Shown piece by piece: positions 8,630 through 15,704 of a DNA stretch of 64,000 nt. Made by a program: the position numbers and the translations under genes. Numbering within the stretch: position 1 is the stretch's first letter; each line of letters starts with the position of its first letter. The stretch comes from Methanomassiliicoccus sp. (lineage in GTDB: Archaea; Thermoplasmatota; Thermoplasmata; Methanomassiliicoccales; Methanomassiliicoccaceae): contig JAWQJJ010000005.1 of NCBI GenBank assembly GCA_033485155.1, positions 149,077-213,076 of the forward strand. Reading direction: 5' to 3'. A model generated the notes under the pieces. It was not told the origin of the DNA, made no database searches, and saw only the letters and a program-made list of their open reading frames with translations.

Positions 8630-9012
8630 GGGTTGCTGTGCAGGTGGTGGTCATCCGGGATGCCTGGTGACATCAGCATCTCCCGCTCCTCGGCCCTGAG
8701 CTCGGCCTCCTCCTTGGAGAGCACGAAGGTGAGCACCGTACGAATGAGGACTATGCCTCCAAGGCGGATGACCTCGTCAATGTTCGGAGCGTTTATCGTG
8801 CTCACGATGTCCGAGGCGATGAGGAAATCAAGCCCGAAGATGATCTTCTTGGCGAACTCTCCCCGGATCCGGGTGAAGGTCTGCCCCTTCCCCTTCCTGA
8901 CACCCCGGATGACGGTCTGGGCCAACGCTACCACCCCGCCGTAGGCGATTATCAGGACGCCAGAGTAGGCCAGGAACATGGCGATGAGGTCAAGAATTTC
9001 GGAGACATCCAC
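8626..9012 (-). CDS. DUF1622 membrane protein
   Basis: A 128-residue protein with an N-terminal hydrophobic helix (ILDLIAMFLAYSGVLIIAYGG), a second around residues 55-70 (IIFGLDFLIASDIV) and a third near 83-98 (GGIVLIRTVLTFVLS), the layout of the DUF1622 family. Start is GTG at 9012; a TATA box at 9037-9044 is 26-30 bases upstream, so the message is probably leaderless. Its stop overlaps the glpA start, which makes it the first gene of the glp operon. Whether it anchors the complex to the membrane is speculation. Confidence 0.72.
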   Translation of the reverse strand: MDVSEILDLIAMFLAYSGVLIIAYGGVVALAQTVIRGVRKGKGQTFTRIRGEFAKKIIFGLDFLIASDIVSTINAPNIDEVIRLGGIVLIRTVLTFVLSKEEAELRAEEREMLMSPGIPDDHHLHSNP

Positions 9013-9036
9013 GAGATATCCTAGGACAATACCGAC

Positions 9037-9044
9037 AATTAACC
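9037..9044 (-). promoter_or_regulatory. TATA box of the DUF1622-glpABC operon
   Basis: GGTTAATT on the minus strand, centred about 27 bases before the GTG start at 9012. This spacing is the one expected if transcription starts at the start codon. Confidence 0.5.
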
Positions 9045-9066
9045 ATATCGAAAGGTAAAGAAAGAG

Positions 9067-9141
9067 TAGCGGGGGGTCGATTTGAACGACCGGTCTCCGG
9101 GTTATGAGCCCGACGGGATGTCCTGGCTACCCCACCCCGCT
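9067..9141 (-). tRNA. Initiator tRNA-Met (CAT)
   Basis: On the minus strand the sequence folds into a cloverleaf: acceptor AGCGGGG with CCCCGCT, D arm, anticodon arm with loop CTCATAA (anticodon CAT), and T arm with TTCAAAT. The A1-U72 pair and three consecutive G-C pairs in the anticodon stem (GGG with CCC) are initiator hallmarks. No intron is seen, and CCA is not encoded (CTC follows). Confidence 0.93.
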
Positions 9142-9166
9142 ATGTAGTCCCGCTATTGCAAGACCC

Positions 9167-9174
9167 CATATAAA
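9167..9174 (-). promoter_or_regulatory. TATA box of tRNA-Met
   Basis: TTTATATG on the minus strand, centred about 29 bases before the tRNA 5' end at 9141. It is the only TATA-like element in the gap to the SCP2 gene. Confidence 0.65.
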
Positions 9175-9207
9175 GCTTTGTGAGATTGCCTCTCGACCGA
9201 GCACGGT

Positions 9208-9543
9208 TCAGAAGAGGCTCCTCAGGCGAAGCATGTCGTCGATGCTGCCCTTGAGCTTCAGCTTCCTCAGCGCCACTGCCTTCATGGGCTTGATCTTGCC
9301 GGAGATAAGGCCTTCCATCGTCGCCGGGTCGGACAGGATGGTGATGTCGGGGTCCGCTATCTCCCCCGTCTGGAAGTCGTTGACCCTCTCGTTGCGCAAG
9401 TGGAAGTTGTACTTCTCGCTCTCCAGATCGATGAGGACCTTGCGGTCCACCCCTTTGAGCTCGTTGCGGATCTTCTCGTCTTTCTCGACCTTGTCGTTGA
9501 ACTTCGCTATAAGTTCCTGAAGCTGTGGCTCTACCGTCATCAT
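9208..9543 (-). CDS. SCP2 sterol-carrier-like lipid-binding protein
   Basis: A 111-residue protein of the SCP2 fold. The central stretch DPDITILSDPATMEGLISGKIKPMKAV and the C-terminal KLKGSIDDMLRL are the parts that form the ligand pocket and last helix in this family. The start at 9543 is chosen because its ATG overlaps the rnhB stop as ATGATG; the adjacent ATG at 9540 is equally possible. Members bind hydrophobic ligands such as fatty acyl groups. The coupling to rnhB gives no functional clue. Confidence 0.75.
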   Translation of the reverse strand: MMTVEPQLQELIAKFNDKVEKDEKIRNELKGVDRKVLIDLESEKYNFHLRNERVNDFQTGEIADPDITILSDPATMEGLISGKIKPMKAVALRKLKLKGSIDDMLRLRSLF

Positions 9544-10214
9544 CCATCCGTCCAATCTGTCAACTTGGTAACCTTGCTTAGTGAATATAAGTCCTTGGCC
9601 GTCTTCCAGGAGGTCCGCACATGTGGGGGGAACGAACCGTTCTCCTTGAGCCACCCGCGGATGAACGCGAGGGTCACCTCATCGTGGGCGTACCCGGAAC
9701 CTATGGGGCGTCCAATCGCTTCCTGAATCGTATCCATGGTCCGGTCCCGCAACACCTTGGCCACGATCGACGCGGCGGACACCACCGGGAACTTGACGTC
9801 GGCGTGATGGCTGCACACTAGCTCCGGTCGGCAGGTGATGCGATCCATGATGTTGCGGCCGAAGCGTTCCTCGACCACATCGGCAGCGTCCACGAACGCT
9901 CGCTCCGGGTGAAGGCGTTCGATGAGGGCGGCGAAGCGCTCCACCTCCAAGACGTTGAGGGTATCGCCTTTCATGAACTCGTCGATCTCCGCCGCGGTGA
10001 CGACGGAGACCTCCACCATGGCAATCTCCCGGATCTTGAGGTCCAGCTCTTCCCTCTTCGGGTGGGAGAGGAGCTTGGAGTCCTTCACCTTGAGCTTTCT
10101 GAGGGCCCGGTCGTTCTCGACCATGACCGCAGCCACTACCAGGGGCCCCATCACCGGGCCGCGGCCAGCCTCGTCAACCCCGCAGATCACAGCACCGCCC
10201 AATTTTCTCACCAT
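9540..10214 (-). CDS. rnhB: Ribonuclease HII
   Basis: Cuts RNA in RNA-DNA hybrids, including single ribonucleotides and primers. The N-terminal GVDEAGRGPVMGPLVVAA carries the DEAG active-site acidic residues, and AFVDAADV plus HHADVKFPVVSAASIVAKV give the remaining acidic and Ser/Lys positions. At 224 residues the length is normal for archaea. The ATG at 10214 lies inside the TATA box, so a leaderless GTG at 10190 (protein starting VICGVDEAG) is the better mechanistic start. The downstream SCP2 gene overlaps it. Confidence 0.93.
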   Translation of the reverse strand: MVRKLGGAVICGVDEAGRGPVMGPLVVAAVMVENDRALRKLKVKDSKLLSHPKREELDLKIREIAMVEVSVVTAAEIDEFMKGDTLNVLEVERFAALIERLHPERAFVDAADVVEERFGRNIMDRITCRPELVCSHHADVKFPVVSAASIVAKVLRDRTMDTIQEAIGRPIGSGYAHDEVTLAFIRGWLKENGSFPPHVRTSWKTAKDLYSLSKVTKLTDWTDG

Positions 10215-10220
10215 ATATAG
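10212..10220 (-). promoter_or_regulatory. TATA box of rnhB
   Basis: CTATATATG on the minus strand. It overlaps the first possible ATG of rnhB and lies about 26 bases before the in-frame GTG at 10190. Confidence 0.5.
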
Positions 10221-10241
10221 CGATATCGACGAGAGGGATTG

Positions 10242-10415
10242 CCCCGGGCGAGGTCGGACTACCGAGCAAGTCCGGTCGATCGCCCGAACCCGGGGACGGT
10301 AACCTAGATGGGCGATGCGATCGCCATACGGCGGTCCGCCGGGGAGCGGACGGAGAAGCTGGCTCCGGGGCCACCAAGGCCCGGCAAGGTAGCTACGCCC
10401 TTAGGCTGTAGCTAC
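10242..10415. other. Hairpin-dense intergenic stretch, candidate structured RNA
   Basis: Between the divergent rnhB and mptA genes there are successive perfect stems: CCCCGGG 10242-10248 with 10289-10295 enclosing CGGACT 10255-10260 with 10269-10274; GGCGAT 10311-10316 with 10320-10325; GTCCG 10334-10338 with 10347-10351; GGGCC 10368-10372 with 10378-10382; and GTAGCTAC 10389-10396 with 10408-10415. No reading frame of note crosses it. A TATA-like CTATATTG follows at about 10421-10428, so the stems lie upstream of the likely mptA promoter. I do not recognise RNase P, SRP or a known riboswitch. Confidence 0.35.
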
Positions 10416-10469
10416 ATAATCTATATTGACCTACAGCGGTTAAACTCGGATGCATAATAAGGTGATAAT

Positions 10470-11348
10470 ATTACGACCGACGTTCAGAACCGCAAGCTGG
10501 CCAACGGCTACATGCTGACCCGGGTAGGGGTCACCGGAGTCAAGAAGCCGATACGCATCACCAGGGCCGGCAGGAACAACATCCTGTTCTGCACCATCGA
10601 CGTCTTCGTCGACCTCCCGGCGACCCAGAAGGGGTCTCATCTGTCCCGGAACCTCGAGGCCATCAACGAGACCGTCAACCGCAGCATGGTCGAGGCCATC
10701 CCGGGGATCGAAACGGTGGCGGCGGACATCTGCCGCTCATTGCGGGACAAGCATGAGTACTCGACCTACGCCGAGGTCCACCTGGTGGCCGACTACTTCG
10801 TTGAGCGGCCTGGACCGAGCGGAAAACGGAACCTCGAGGCCTTCAAGATCATGGCCAATGCCGTCAGCAGGAACGCGGATGGCTTGAAGAAGACGATCGG
10901 GGTCGAGGTCGTGGGGATGACCGCCTGCCCGTGCGCCATGGAGACCGTGCGGGAGCAGTACGGCAACAGCATCACCTTCGAGAACGACCTGCCGGTCATC
11001 AGCCACAACCAGCGCAACATTGCCACCGTCCTGGTGGAGGTGCCCGAGGAGTGCGATGTGGAGGCCAACGACCTCATTGATCTGGTGGAGTCGTCCTTCT
11101 CCTCGGCGACCTATGAGGTGCTGAAACGGTCGGACGAGGCGGCGGTGGTGCTGCAGGCCCACCAGCAACCTAAGTTCGTCGAGGACGTGGTCAGGACCAT
11201 GCTCGCAAAGCTGCTGGTACGGCTGGAGGGCCTACCCGACGAGGTTCAGATCACCGTCCGCAGCGAGAGCGAGGAGTCCATTCACAAGCACAACGCCTTC
11301 GCCGAGAGGGTTACCAGCCTCGGGATGCTGCGCAGCGAACGCAATTAG
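10470..11348 (+). CDS. mptA: GTP cyclohydrolase MptA (methanopterin biosynthesis)
   Basis: MptA opens GTP to 7,8-dihydroneopterin 2',3'-cyclic phosphate, the first step to tetrahydromethanopterin. The FolE2/MptA family signature is clear: ATQKGSHLSRNLEAIN for the His-containing segment and GMTACPCAMETVREQYG for the metal-binding Cys region. The first ATG (10512) would drop 14 conserved-looking residues. A stop lies at 10458-10460, and between it and the ATG the only plausible start is ATT at 10470, three bases after GGTGAT, giving I/M-TTDVQNRKLANGYM. The stop overlaps the convergent kinase gene by four bases. Confidence 0.85.
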   Translation: MTTDVQNRKLANGYMLTRVGVTGVKKPIRITRAGRNNILFCTIDVFVDLPATQKGSHLSRNLEAINETVNRSMVEAIPGIETVAADICRSLRDKHEYSTYAEVHLVADYFVERPGPSGKRNLEAFKIMANAVSRNADGLKKTIGVEVVGMTACPCAMETVREQYGNSITFENDLPVISHNQRNIATVLVEVPEECDVEANDLIDLVESSFSSATYEVLKRSDEAAVVLQAHQQPKFVEDVVRTMLAKLLVRLEGLPDEVQITVRSESEESIHKHNAFAERVTSLGMLRSERN

Positions 11349-13657
11349 AGCATCGACTTGGCCTCGCTGGTGACGGCCGGGAGGAGGACCACAAACCGCG
11401 CCCCCTTGGATGAATCTCCAGGAACGCGGTCCTCCACCCACACTCGGCCATTGAGATCCTCCACCAGCTTTCTTACCAAGTATAGGCCGAGGCCGCTGCC
11501 AGTGGTCTTGGTGCGCCCCCTCATCTTTCGCTGGAACAGCTTGCTCTTCAGATCGTCAGGGATACCTGGACCGTCGTCCTCCACCCATACCTTGTAGTAC
11601 TCCCTTCCGGACTCAAAGACCTTGTTGAGCACGATCGAGATCTCCACTGGCCCGGTGGAGTGCTTGATGGCGTTGCTCAGGAGGTTGGTGAACACGTCCC
11701 TAAGCAGCTCCCCGGCCATGACATACTTCTTGATCGAGGTCTTATAGCTGATCTTGACCTCCCGGCCGGGGTAGTGCTCGTACTCCGAGCGTACGTCCTC
11801 CAGCAACCACCCCAGATCTACCAGCCCGTACCTCGAGTCGTGGCTCTCCACTTTCTGGATCTTGCGCACCGTCTCGATGAGCTCGTTGCTGTTGGCCAAG
11901 ATCTCCTGGGACTTGGTGAAGAAGTGCATGTTCCTTTGATCGATGTCGATCCTGTCCACCGCTGCCTGAAGATACGAGGAAACGGCGGCATTCATGTTGC
12001 TGATGTCGTGCGACAGCAGGTCGATGTATAACTCCGCCTGCTCCTTGGCCTCGATGGCGTCATGCTCCAGCTTCCTTTGCCGGGTGATGTCCTGGATGAC
12101 GCTCACCCCACCGATGATCCTGCCCTCGCCGTCCCGGATGGGGGCGGCCGAGCACAAAATCGTTCCCCGGCTGCCGTCGAGCCTCTGGATATCGATGACG
12201 TTCCCTACCGGCGTCTCTCCCTTGCGGATGGCCAGGGCGATCGGCCATTCGTCCGGCCGAACAGTCATGCCGTTGTCGGCCCACCAAGCCTTGAGGATAC
12301 GATAGTCCTTCAAGCTGGACAGGGCGGGCAGCCTACCTCCCCAGATCGTGTCGATCAGGTCGTTGCTCATCGTCGTCCGTCCGTTGATGTCGGAGACGTT
12401 GACCCCCACTGGGAGGTTGTCGAGGATCGTCCTCACCCACCGCTTCTCGGCGTCCGCCCGCACTGCCATCTCCTCCATGCGGTTCTTTGCCGACACCTGT
12501 TCGGTCACGTCGGTCAGGAGGACCAGGGCGCCCTTCTCCCCCGCCTTCAGCTGGATAGGCACGATGGAGGTGTGAAGGAAGGTGGGCTTGCCGTTGACCA
12601 TGACCGTCTCGACCTCTGTCTCGTTGGTCGGGGTGTTGGTCCTCAGCACGGCCTGAACCTTCTCGTTCAGCCGAAGTGGCGGGGACGACAGATGGGTGAG
12701 CGGCTTGCCGGCCATCAGTTCCGACCACTGATCGCCTCCGCAGACCTCAGCGAAGGCCTGATTGGCCCACCGCACCTTGAGGTCATGGCCCGACAGCGCC
12801 AGGATGCCGGCTGGGGCGTTCTCGATGACCGTCTGCAGCATCCCCCGTTGCTCCTCCACCTCCTGGGCTAGACGGGCCCGCTCCTCCTCGGCCCGCTTGC
12901 GGTCAGTGATGTCGTGCACGATCGAGTACATGTAGGTGCGGTTCTCGATGTGGATCGGGCCGGTGATGACCTCAACATCGCGCAGCTGGCCGTCGGCCAG
13001 CCGGTGTTTGATGAAGAGCGGCTCCTTTTCCGTCGGCGCGGCCTCCGGGCACCGGATATCCATCAGGCCCTTGCCGATGAATTCCTCCCGATCATAACCG
13101 TAGAAGTCCACTGCCGCCTGGTTGACATCCACTACCTTGTTCTCCACCGGGTCGACCAGGAACATGACCGCGTGGTTCTCCTTGAACAGGCTGACGTACC
13201 GGTCGTTGCTCTCTCTCAGCTCCTCCAGCATCCTCTTCCTCTGGATAGCGTATCGTATCGCCCGTTCCAGGCCGGCGCTGTCCACCTCTCCTTTGACCAG
13301 GTAGTCCTGCGCCCCTATGGTCATGGCCTTGACCCCCAGCTCCACATCGGTCAGGCCCGTGAGCACAATGATCGGCACTTTGGTGAGGCTCGCGCTCATC
13401 GTTTCCAAGGTCCTTAGGCCGCCCGAGTCCGGCAGCCCGAGGTCCAGAAGGACAATGTCGGGAGGATTGGTCTCTGCCGACTTGATGGCCTCGCTCAGCC
13501 GGGACGCCGAGGACAGCACGAACTCAGCCGAACGGGACTCGGCCAACATCTCCTTCATCAAGAGCACGTCCCCCTTGTTATCCTCGACCAGCAAGACCTT
13601 GACCGTATTGTTCGTCGCCTCACCCAGATGTTCCTTACCTTCGATCTCCACCATCAT
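11345..13657 (-). CDS. Hybrid sensor histidine kinase (receiver-PAS-PAS-PAS-kinase)
   Basis: A 770-residue soluble signal transducer. The N-terminus is a response-regulator receiver (VLLVEDNKGDVLL, phosphoacceptor Asp in IVLLDLGLPDSGG, Lys in YLVKGEV). Three PAS domains follow, starting near residues 150, 275 and 410 (for example VDPVENKVVDVNQAAVDFYGY). The dimerisation box is LLSHDISNMNAA with the phosphorylated His, an archaeal style, and the ATPase domain has N box NLLSNAIKHS, G1 VEDDGPGIPDD and G2 TGSGLGLYLVRKL. There are no membrane segments, so the signal is probably cytoplasmic. A TATA-like TGATATTGAATAAG lies near 13705. No partner regulator is adjacent. Confidence 0.9.
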   Translation of the reverse strand: MMVEIEGKEHLGEATNNTVKVLLVEDNKGDVLLMKEMLAESRSAEFVLSSASRLSEAIKSAETNPPDIVLLDLGLPDSGGLRTLETMSASLTKVPIIVLTGLTDVELGVKAMTIGAQDYLVKGEVDSAGLERAIRYAIQRKRMLEELRESNDRYVSLFKENHAVMFLVDPVENKVVDVNQAAVDFYGYDREEFIGKGLMDIRCPEAAPTEKEPLFIKHRLADGQLRDVEVITGPIHIENRTYMYSIVHDITDRKRAEEERARLAQEVEEQRGMLQTVIENAPAGILALSGHDLKVRWANQAFAEVCGGDQWSELMAGKPLTHLSSPPLRLNEKVQAVLRTNTPTNETEVETVMVNGKPTFLHTSIVPIQLKAGEKGALVLLTDVTEQVSAKNRMEEMAVRADAEKRWVRTILDNLPVGVNVSDINGRTTMSNDLIDTIWGGRLPALSSLKDYRILKAWWADNGMTVRPDEWPIALAIRKGETPVGNVIDIQRLDGSRGTILCSAAPIRDGEGRIIGGVSVIQDITRQRKLEHDAIEAKEQAELYIDLLSHDISNMNAAVSSYLQAAVDRIDIDQRNMHFFTKSQEILANSNELIETVRKIQKVESHDSRYGLVDLGWLLEDVRSEYEHYPGREVKISYKTSIKKYVMAGELLRDVFTNLLSNAIKHSTGPVEISIVLNKVFESGREYYKVWVEDDGPGIPDDLKSKLFQRKMRGRTKTTGSGLGLYLVRKLVEDLNGRVWVEDRVPGDSSKGARFVVLLPAVTSEAKSML

Positions 13658-13956
13658 GATGACGCCCCCCCCTTGATCAAGCCGTTCGATCCCTGCCCTT
13701 ATTCAATATCACGCCCGATAGGTCTGGAGCGTTGCCGCCATGGAACATCGGTTGAATCCCATCCGCGTCGTTACCCCCTATCGACGCCGGTCCGTACTGA
13801 GTTGAGTTTTCCTCACCGAACGGTCAAACCGGACGTTGATAAATGAGGGCTCAAGTTATATATCCTAATCGTCGGAACGAAAGCGGCCACCCGGTACCTC
13901 ATGGGTGGGATAACGATTTATGTCGCTCCCACGATGGCCGGAGCGGCGAACCGAGA

Positions 13957-14628
13957 ATGAGCATAAAAGCGGTGGTAGTGGATATCGACGGCACGTTGAC
14001 CGACATGAACAAGGTGATGTTTACGTCGGGCATCGAGGCCTTGCGCAAGGTCCAGGAGCGAGGCGTTCCGGTCAGCCTGGCCTCCGGCAACGTGCTGCCA
14101 GTGGCCTACGGCCTCTCCACGTATCTGGGACTGAAGGGGCCCATAGTGGCCGAGAACGGCGGAGTGGTCTCGTATCGCGAGCAGATATTTCAGGTCTCCG
14201 AAGGCGTCCTGCCGGAGAGGGCATATGAGTACCTCCGCTCCCGAATGCCCGTGGAGCGCCTGTTCACTGACAACTGGAGGCGCACTGAGGTCGCCCTCCG
14301 GCGATCGGCTGACCTGAACCGAGTCCGGGATGAGCTGAAGGACTGGGACGTCACCATCGAGGCCACCGGCTTCGCCATTCATATCATGGACCCCGGGCAT
14401 GGCAAGCTGGCCGGAGTCAGGAAGCTGGCGGAGATAGTGGGGATCGACCTCTCCCAGATTGCGGCGTTCGGGGACTCCGATAACGATGTGGGGATGCTGA
14501 GGGAATGCGGTGAGAGCGTCGCTGTGGGGAACGCCTCAGCGGCGGCCAAGGCCGTGGCGAAGTATGTGAGTCCGTACAACCACGCCGACGGCGTCATCGA
14601 CGGATTGAAGCGCCTCGGCCTGCTGTGA
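13957..14628 (+). CDS. Phosphoglycolate phosphatase, archaeal HAD type
   Basis: A 223-residue HAD phosphatase. VVVDIDGTLTDM supplies the nucleophile Asp motif, LASGNVLPVAYGL the second motif, and AAFGDSDNDVGML the metal-binding acidic motif, with a C2-type cap between, as in the Thermoplasma phosphoglycolate phosphatase family. The start at 13957 gives this standard N-terminus; the frame is open back to 13843 but the extra residues do not look like the family. A TATA-like TTATATATC lies near 13856, which would give a leader of about 70 bases. Mannosyl-3-phosphoglycerate or sucrose phosphatase relatives are possible. Confidence 0.82.
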   Translation: MSIKAVVVDIDGTLTDMNKVMFTSGIEALRKVQERGVPVSLASGNVLPVAYGLSTYLGLKGPIVAENGGVVSYREQIFQVSEGVLPERAYEYLRSRMPVERLFTDNWRRTEVALRRSADLNRVRDELKDWDVTIEATGFAIHIMDPGHGKLAGVRKLAEIVGIDLSQIAAFGDSDNDVGMLRECGESVAVGNASAAAKAVAKYVSPYNHADGVIDGLKRLGLL

Positions 14629-14643
14629 AAAGAGTAAGGGGTT

Positions 14644-15147
14644 TTACTTGCGCTGGAGCAGTTCCAGCGCGCCCGCCTCGTCCAGACCGATGGACAGGAG
14701 CAGGTATTTCAGGGACTTCTTCATGACCATCTCCTCGGTCTTGTCGTCCATGTAGGCCTCCATGACCACAGGGGCACGCTTGAAGTACTCCACCCCGAAC
14801 TCGGAGTAATAATAGGGGGCGTTGTCCGGGTCCAGCTCGGCGGCCTTCTTGTAAGCGGCCTCGGCGTCGTTGAACAGTCCGGCCTCCACGCAGAACGAAC
14901 CCATCGAACTATGATACATGGGGTTCTTGGGGTCCAGCTCGGCGGCCTTCTTGTAAGCCGCCAGGATGTCCTCGGTCTTCACCTTGGGCACCAGGACAGC
15001 CGCCTCAGCCTTGCCGAACCAGGCCTCCGCGTTGCTTGCATCGGTCTTGGTCACCTTCTCGAACTTTGATAACGCCTTCTGATAATCGCCCTCTCCGAGC
15101 AATTGATAAGCCTGTTTCATGAGCTTGTCGGAACTCTCCTCAGCCAT
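14644..15147 (-). CDS. Tetratricopeptide repeat protein
   Basis: A 167-residue helical repeat protein. Clear TPR units include the one ending AYKKAAELDPKNPMYHSSMG and the near-copy AYKKAAELDPDNAPYY, preceded by a first unit with YQLLGEGDYQKALSKFEKV. It probably serves as a protein-binding adaptor; the partner is unknown. A ribosome site (AAGGTGAT) lies five bases before the ATG, and a TATA-like ATTTATCAA near 15195 gives a short leader. No signal peptide or membrane segment is visible. Confidence 0.82.
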   Translation of the reverse strand: MAEESSDKLMKQAYQLLGEGDYQKALSKFEKVTKTDASNAEAWFGKAEAAVLVPKVKTEDILAAYKKAAELDPKNPMYHSSMGSFCVEAGLFNDAEAAYKKAAELDPDNAPYYYSEFGVEYFKRAPVVMEAYMDDKTEEMVMKKSLKYLLLSIGLDEAGALELLQRK

Positions 15148-15267
15148 AGGATATCACCTTCGATATGATTTCTGATGTAAGGCCATGGAATTGATAAATC
15201 TTATTGCTCCATGGGTCTCCGGCGATATCCACGAGAAGAGCGTTCCCGATGTCTCCTGGACGAGGTC

Positions 15268-15340
15268 TAGGCGCACCTCTTTTGGCACGTGCCTGGGGAG
15301 GGGTGCGCCTACCGGCCTTCGATATGTTCCCGAACTCGGG
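15268..15340. other. Strong inverted repeats between the TPR gene and gatC
   Basis: TAGGCGCACC at 15268-15277 pairs perfectly with GGTGCGCCTA at 15302-15311 and encloses the self-complementary GGCACGTGCC (15284-15293). A second small stem CCCGA/TCGGG follows at 15329-15340. No coding frame is convincing in 15148-15428. It could be a structured RNA or DNA-level control element; no known RNA class was recognised. Confidence 0.25.
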
Positions 15341-15376
15341 TCCCCGCAAGGTGGCCTGGCCGTGCCCGCGGATAGT

Positions 15377-15386
15377 GTTAAATATC
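15377..15386 (+). promoter_or_regulatory. TATA box of gatCAB
   Basis: GTTAAATATC, about 48 bases before the gatC ATG. With initiation some 26 bases downstream, the leader would hold the AGGAGA ribosome site seen at 15418-15423. Confidence 0.5.
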
Positions 15387-15428
15387 GATGCCCTAATGCT
15401 AAAGGGCATCCCAAGCCAGGAGAATTGA

Positions 15429-15704
15429 ATGATGGACAGGGAGACAGTAAGCAAGGTTGCTAAGGTGGCCAGGTTAAAGCTCACCGATGCGGAGATAGAG
15501 CAGTACGCTGCCGACCTGGAGGATATCATCGAGGCCTTCGCGGTGCTCGACGAGGCACCAGTGGTGGAGGAGTACGACCTCGGGCCGATCAAGGTCGAGG
15601 ACATCCTGCGCGAAGATGTGGTCTGCCGCGATTCCGACCCCGCCGAGCTGCGTGAGGTCATGGGCACCAAGGACGACTGGGTAAGGGGGCCGAGGCTATC
15701 GTGA
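15429..15704 (+). CDS. gatC: Asp-tRNA(Asn)/Glu-tRNA(Gln) amidotransferase subunit C
   Basis: A 91-residue GatC: the N-terminal helix VSKVAKVARLKLTDAEIEQY is diagnostic, and the C-terminal WVRGPRLS tail is short as usual. GatC holds the GatA and GatB subunits together. AGGAGA precedes the start codon; ATG at 15429 and 15432 are both possible. The gatA GTG start overlaps its TGA (GTGA), so translation is coupled. Confidence 0.9.
   Translation: MMDRETVSKVAKVARLKLTDAEIEQYAADLEDIIEAFAVLDEAPVVEEYDLGPIKVEDILREDVVCRDSDPAELREVMGTKDDWVRGPRLS

Noticed and set aside
10242..10415. RNase P or SRP RNA
   Set aside because: The conserved core sequences of these RNAs could not be found on either strand.
15140..15670. 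A minus-strand frame across the gatC region
   Set aside because: It is antisense to gatC and its promoter; the composition is Ser-rich shadow.
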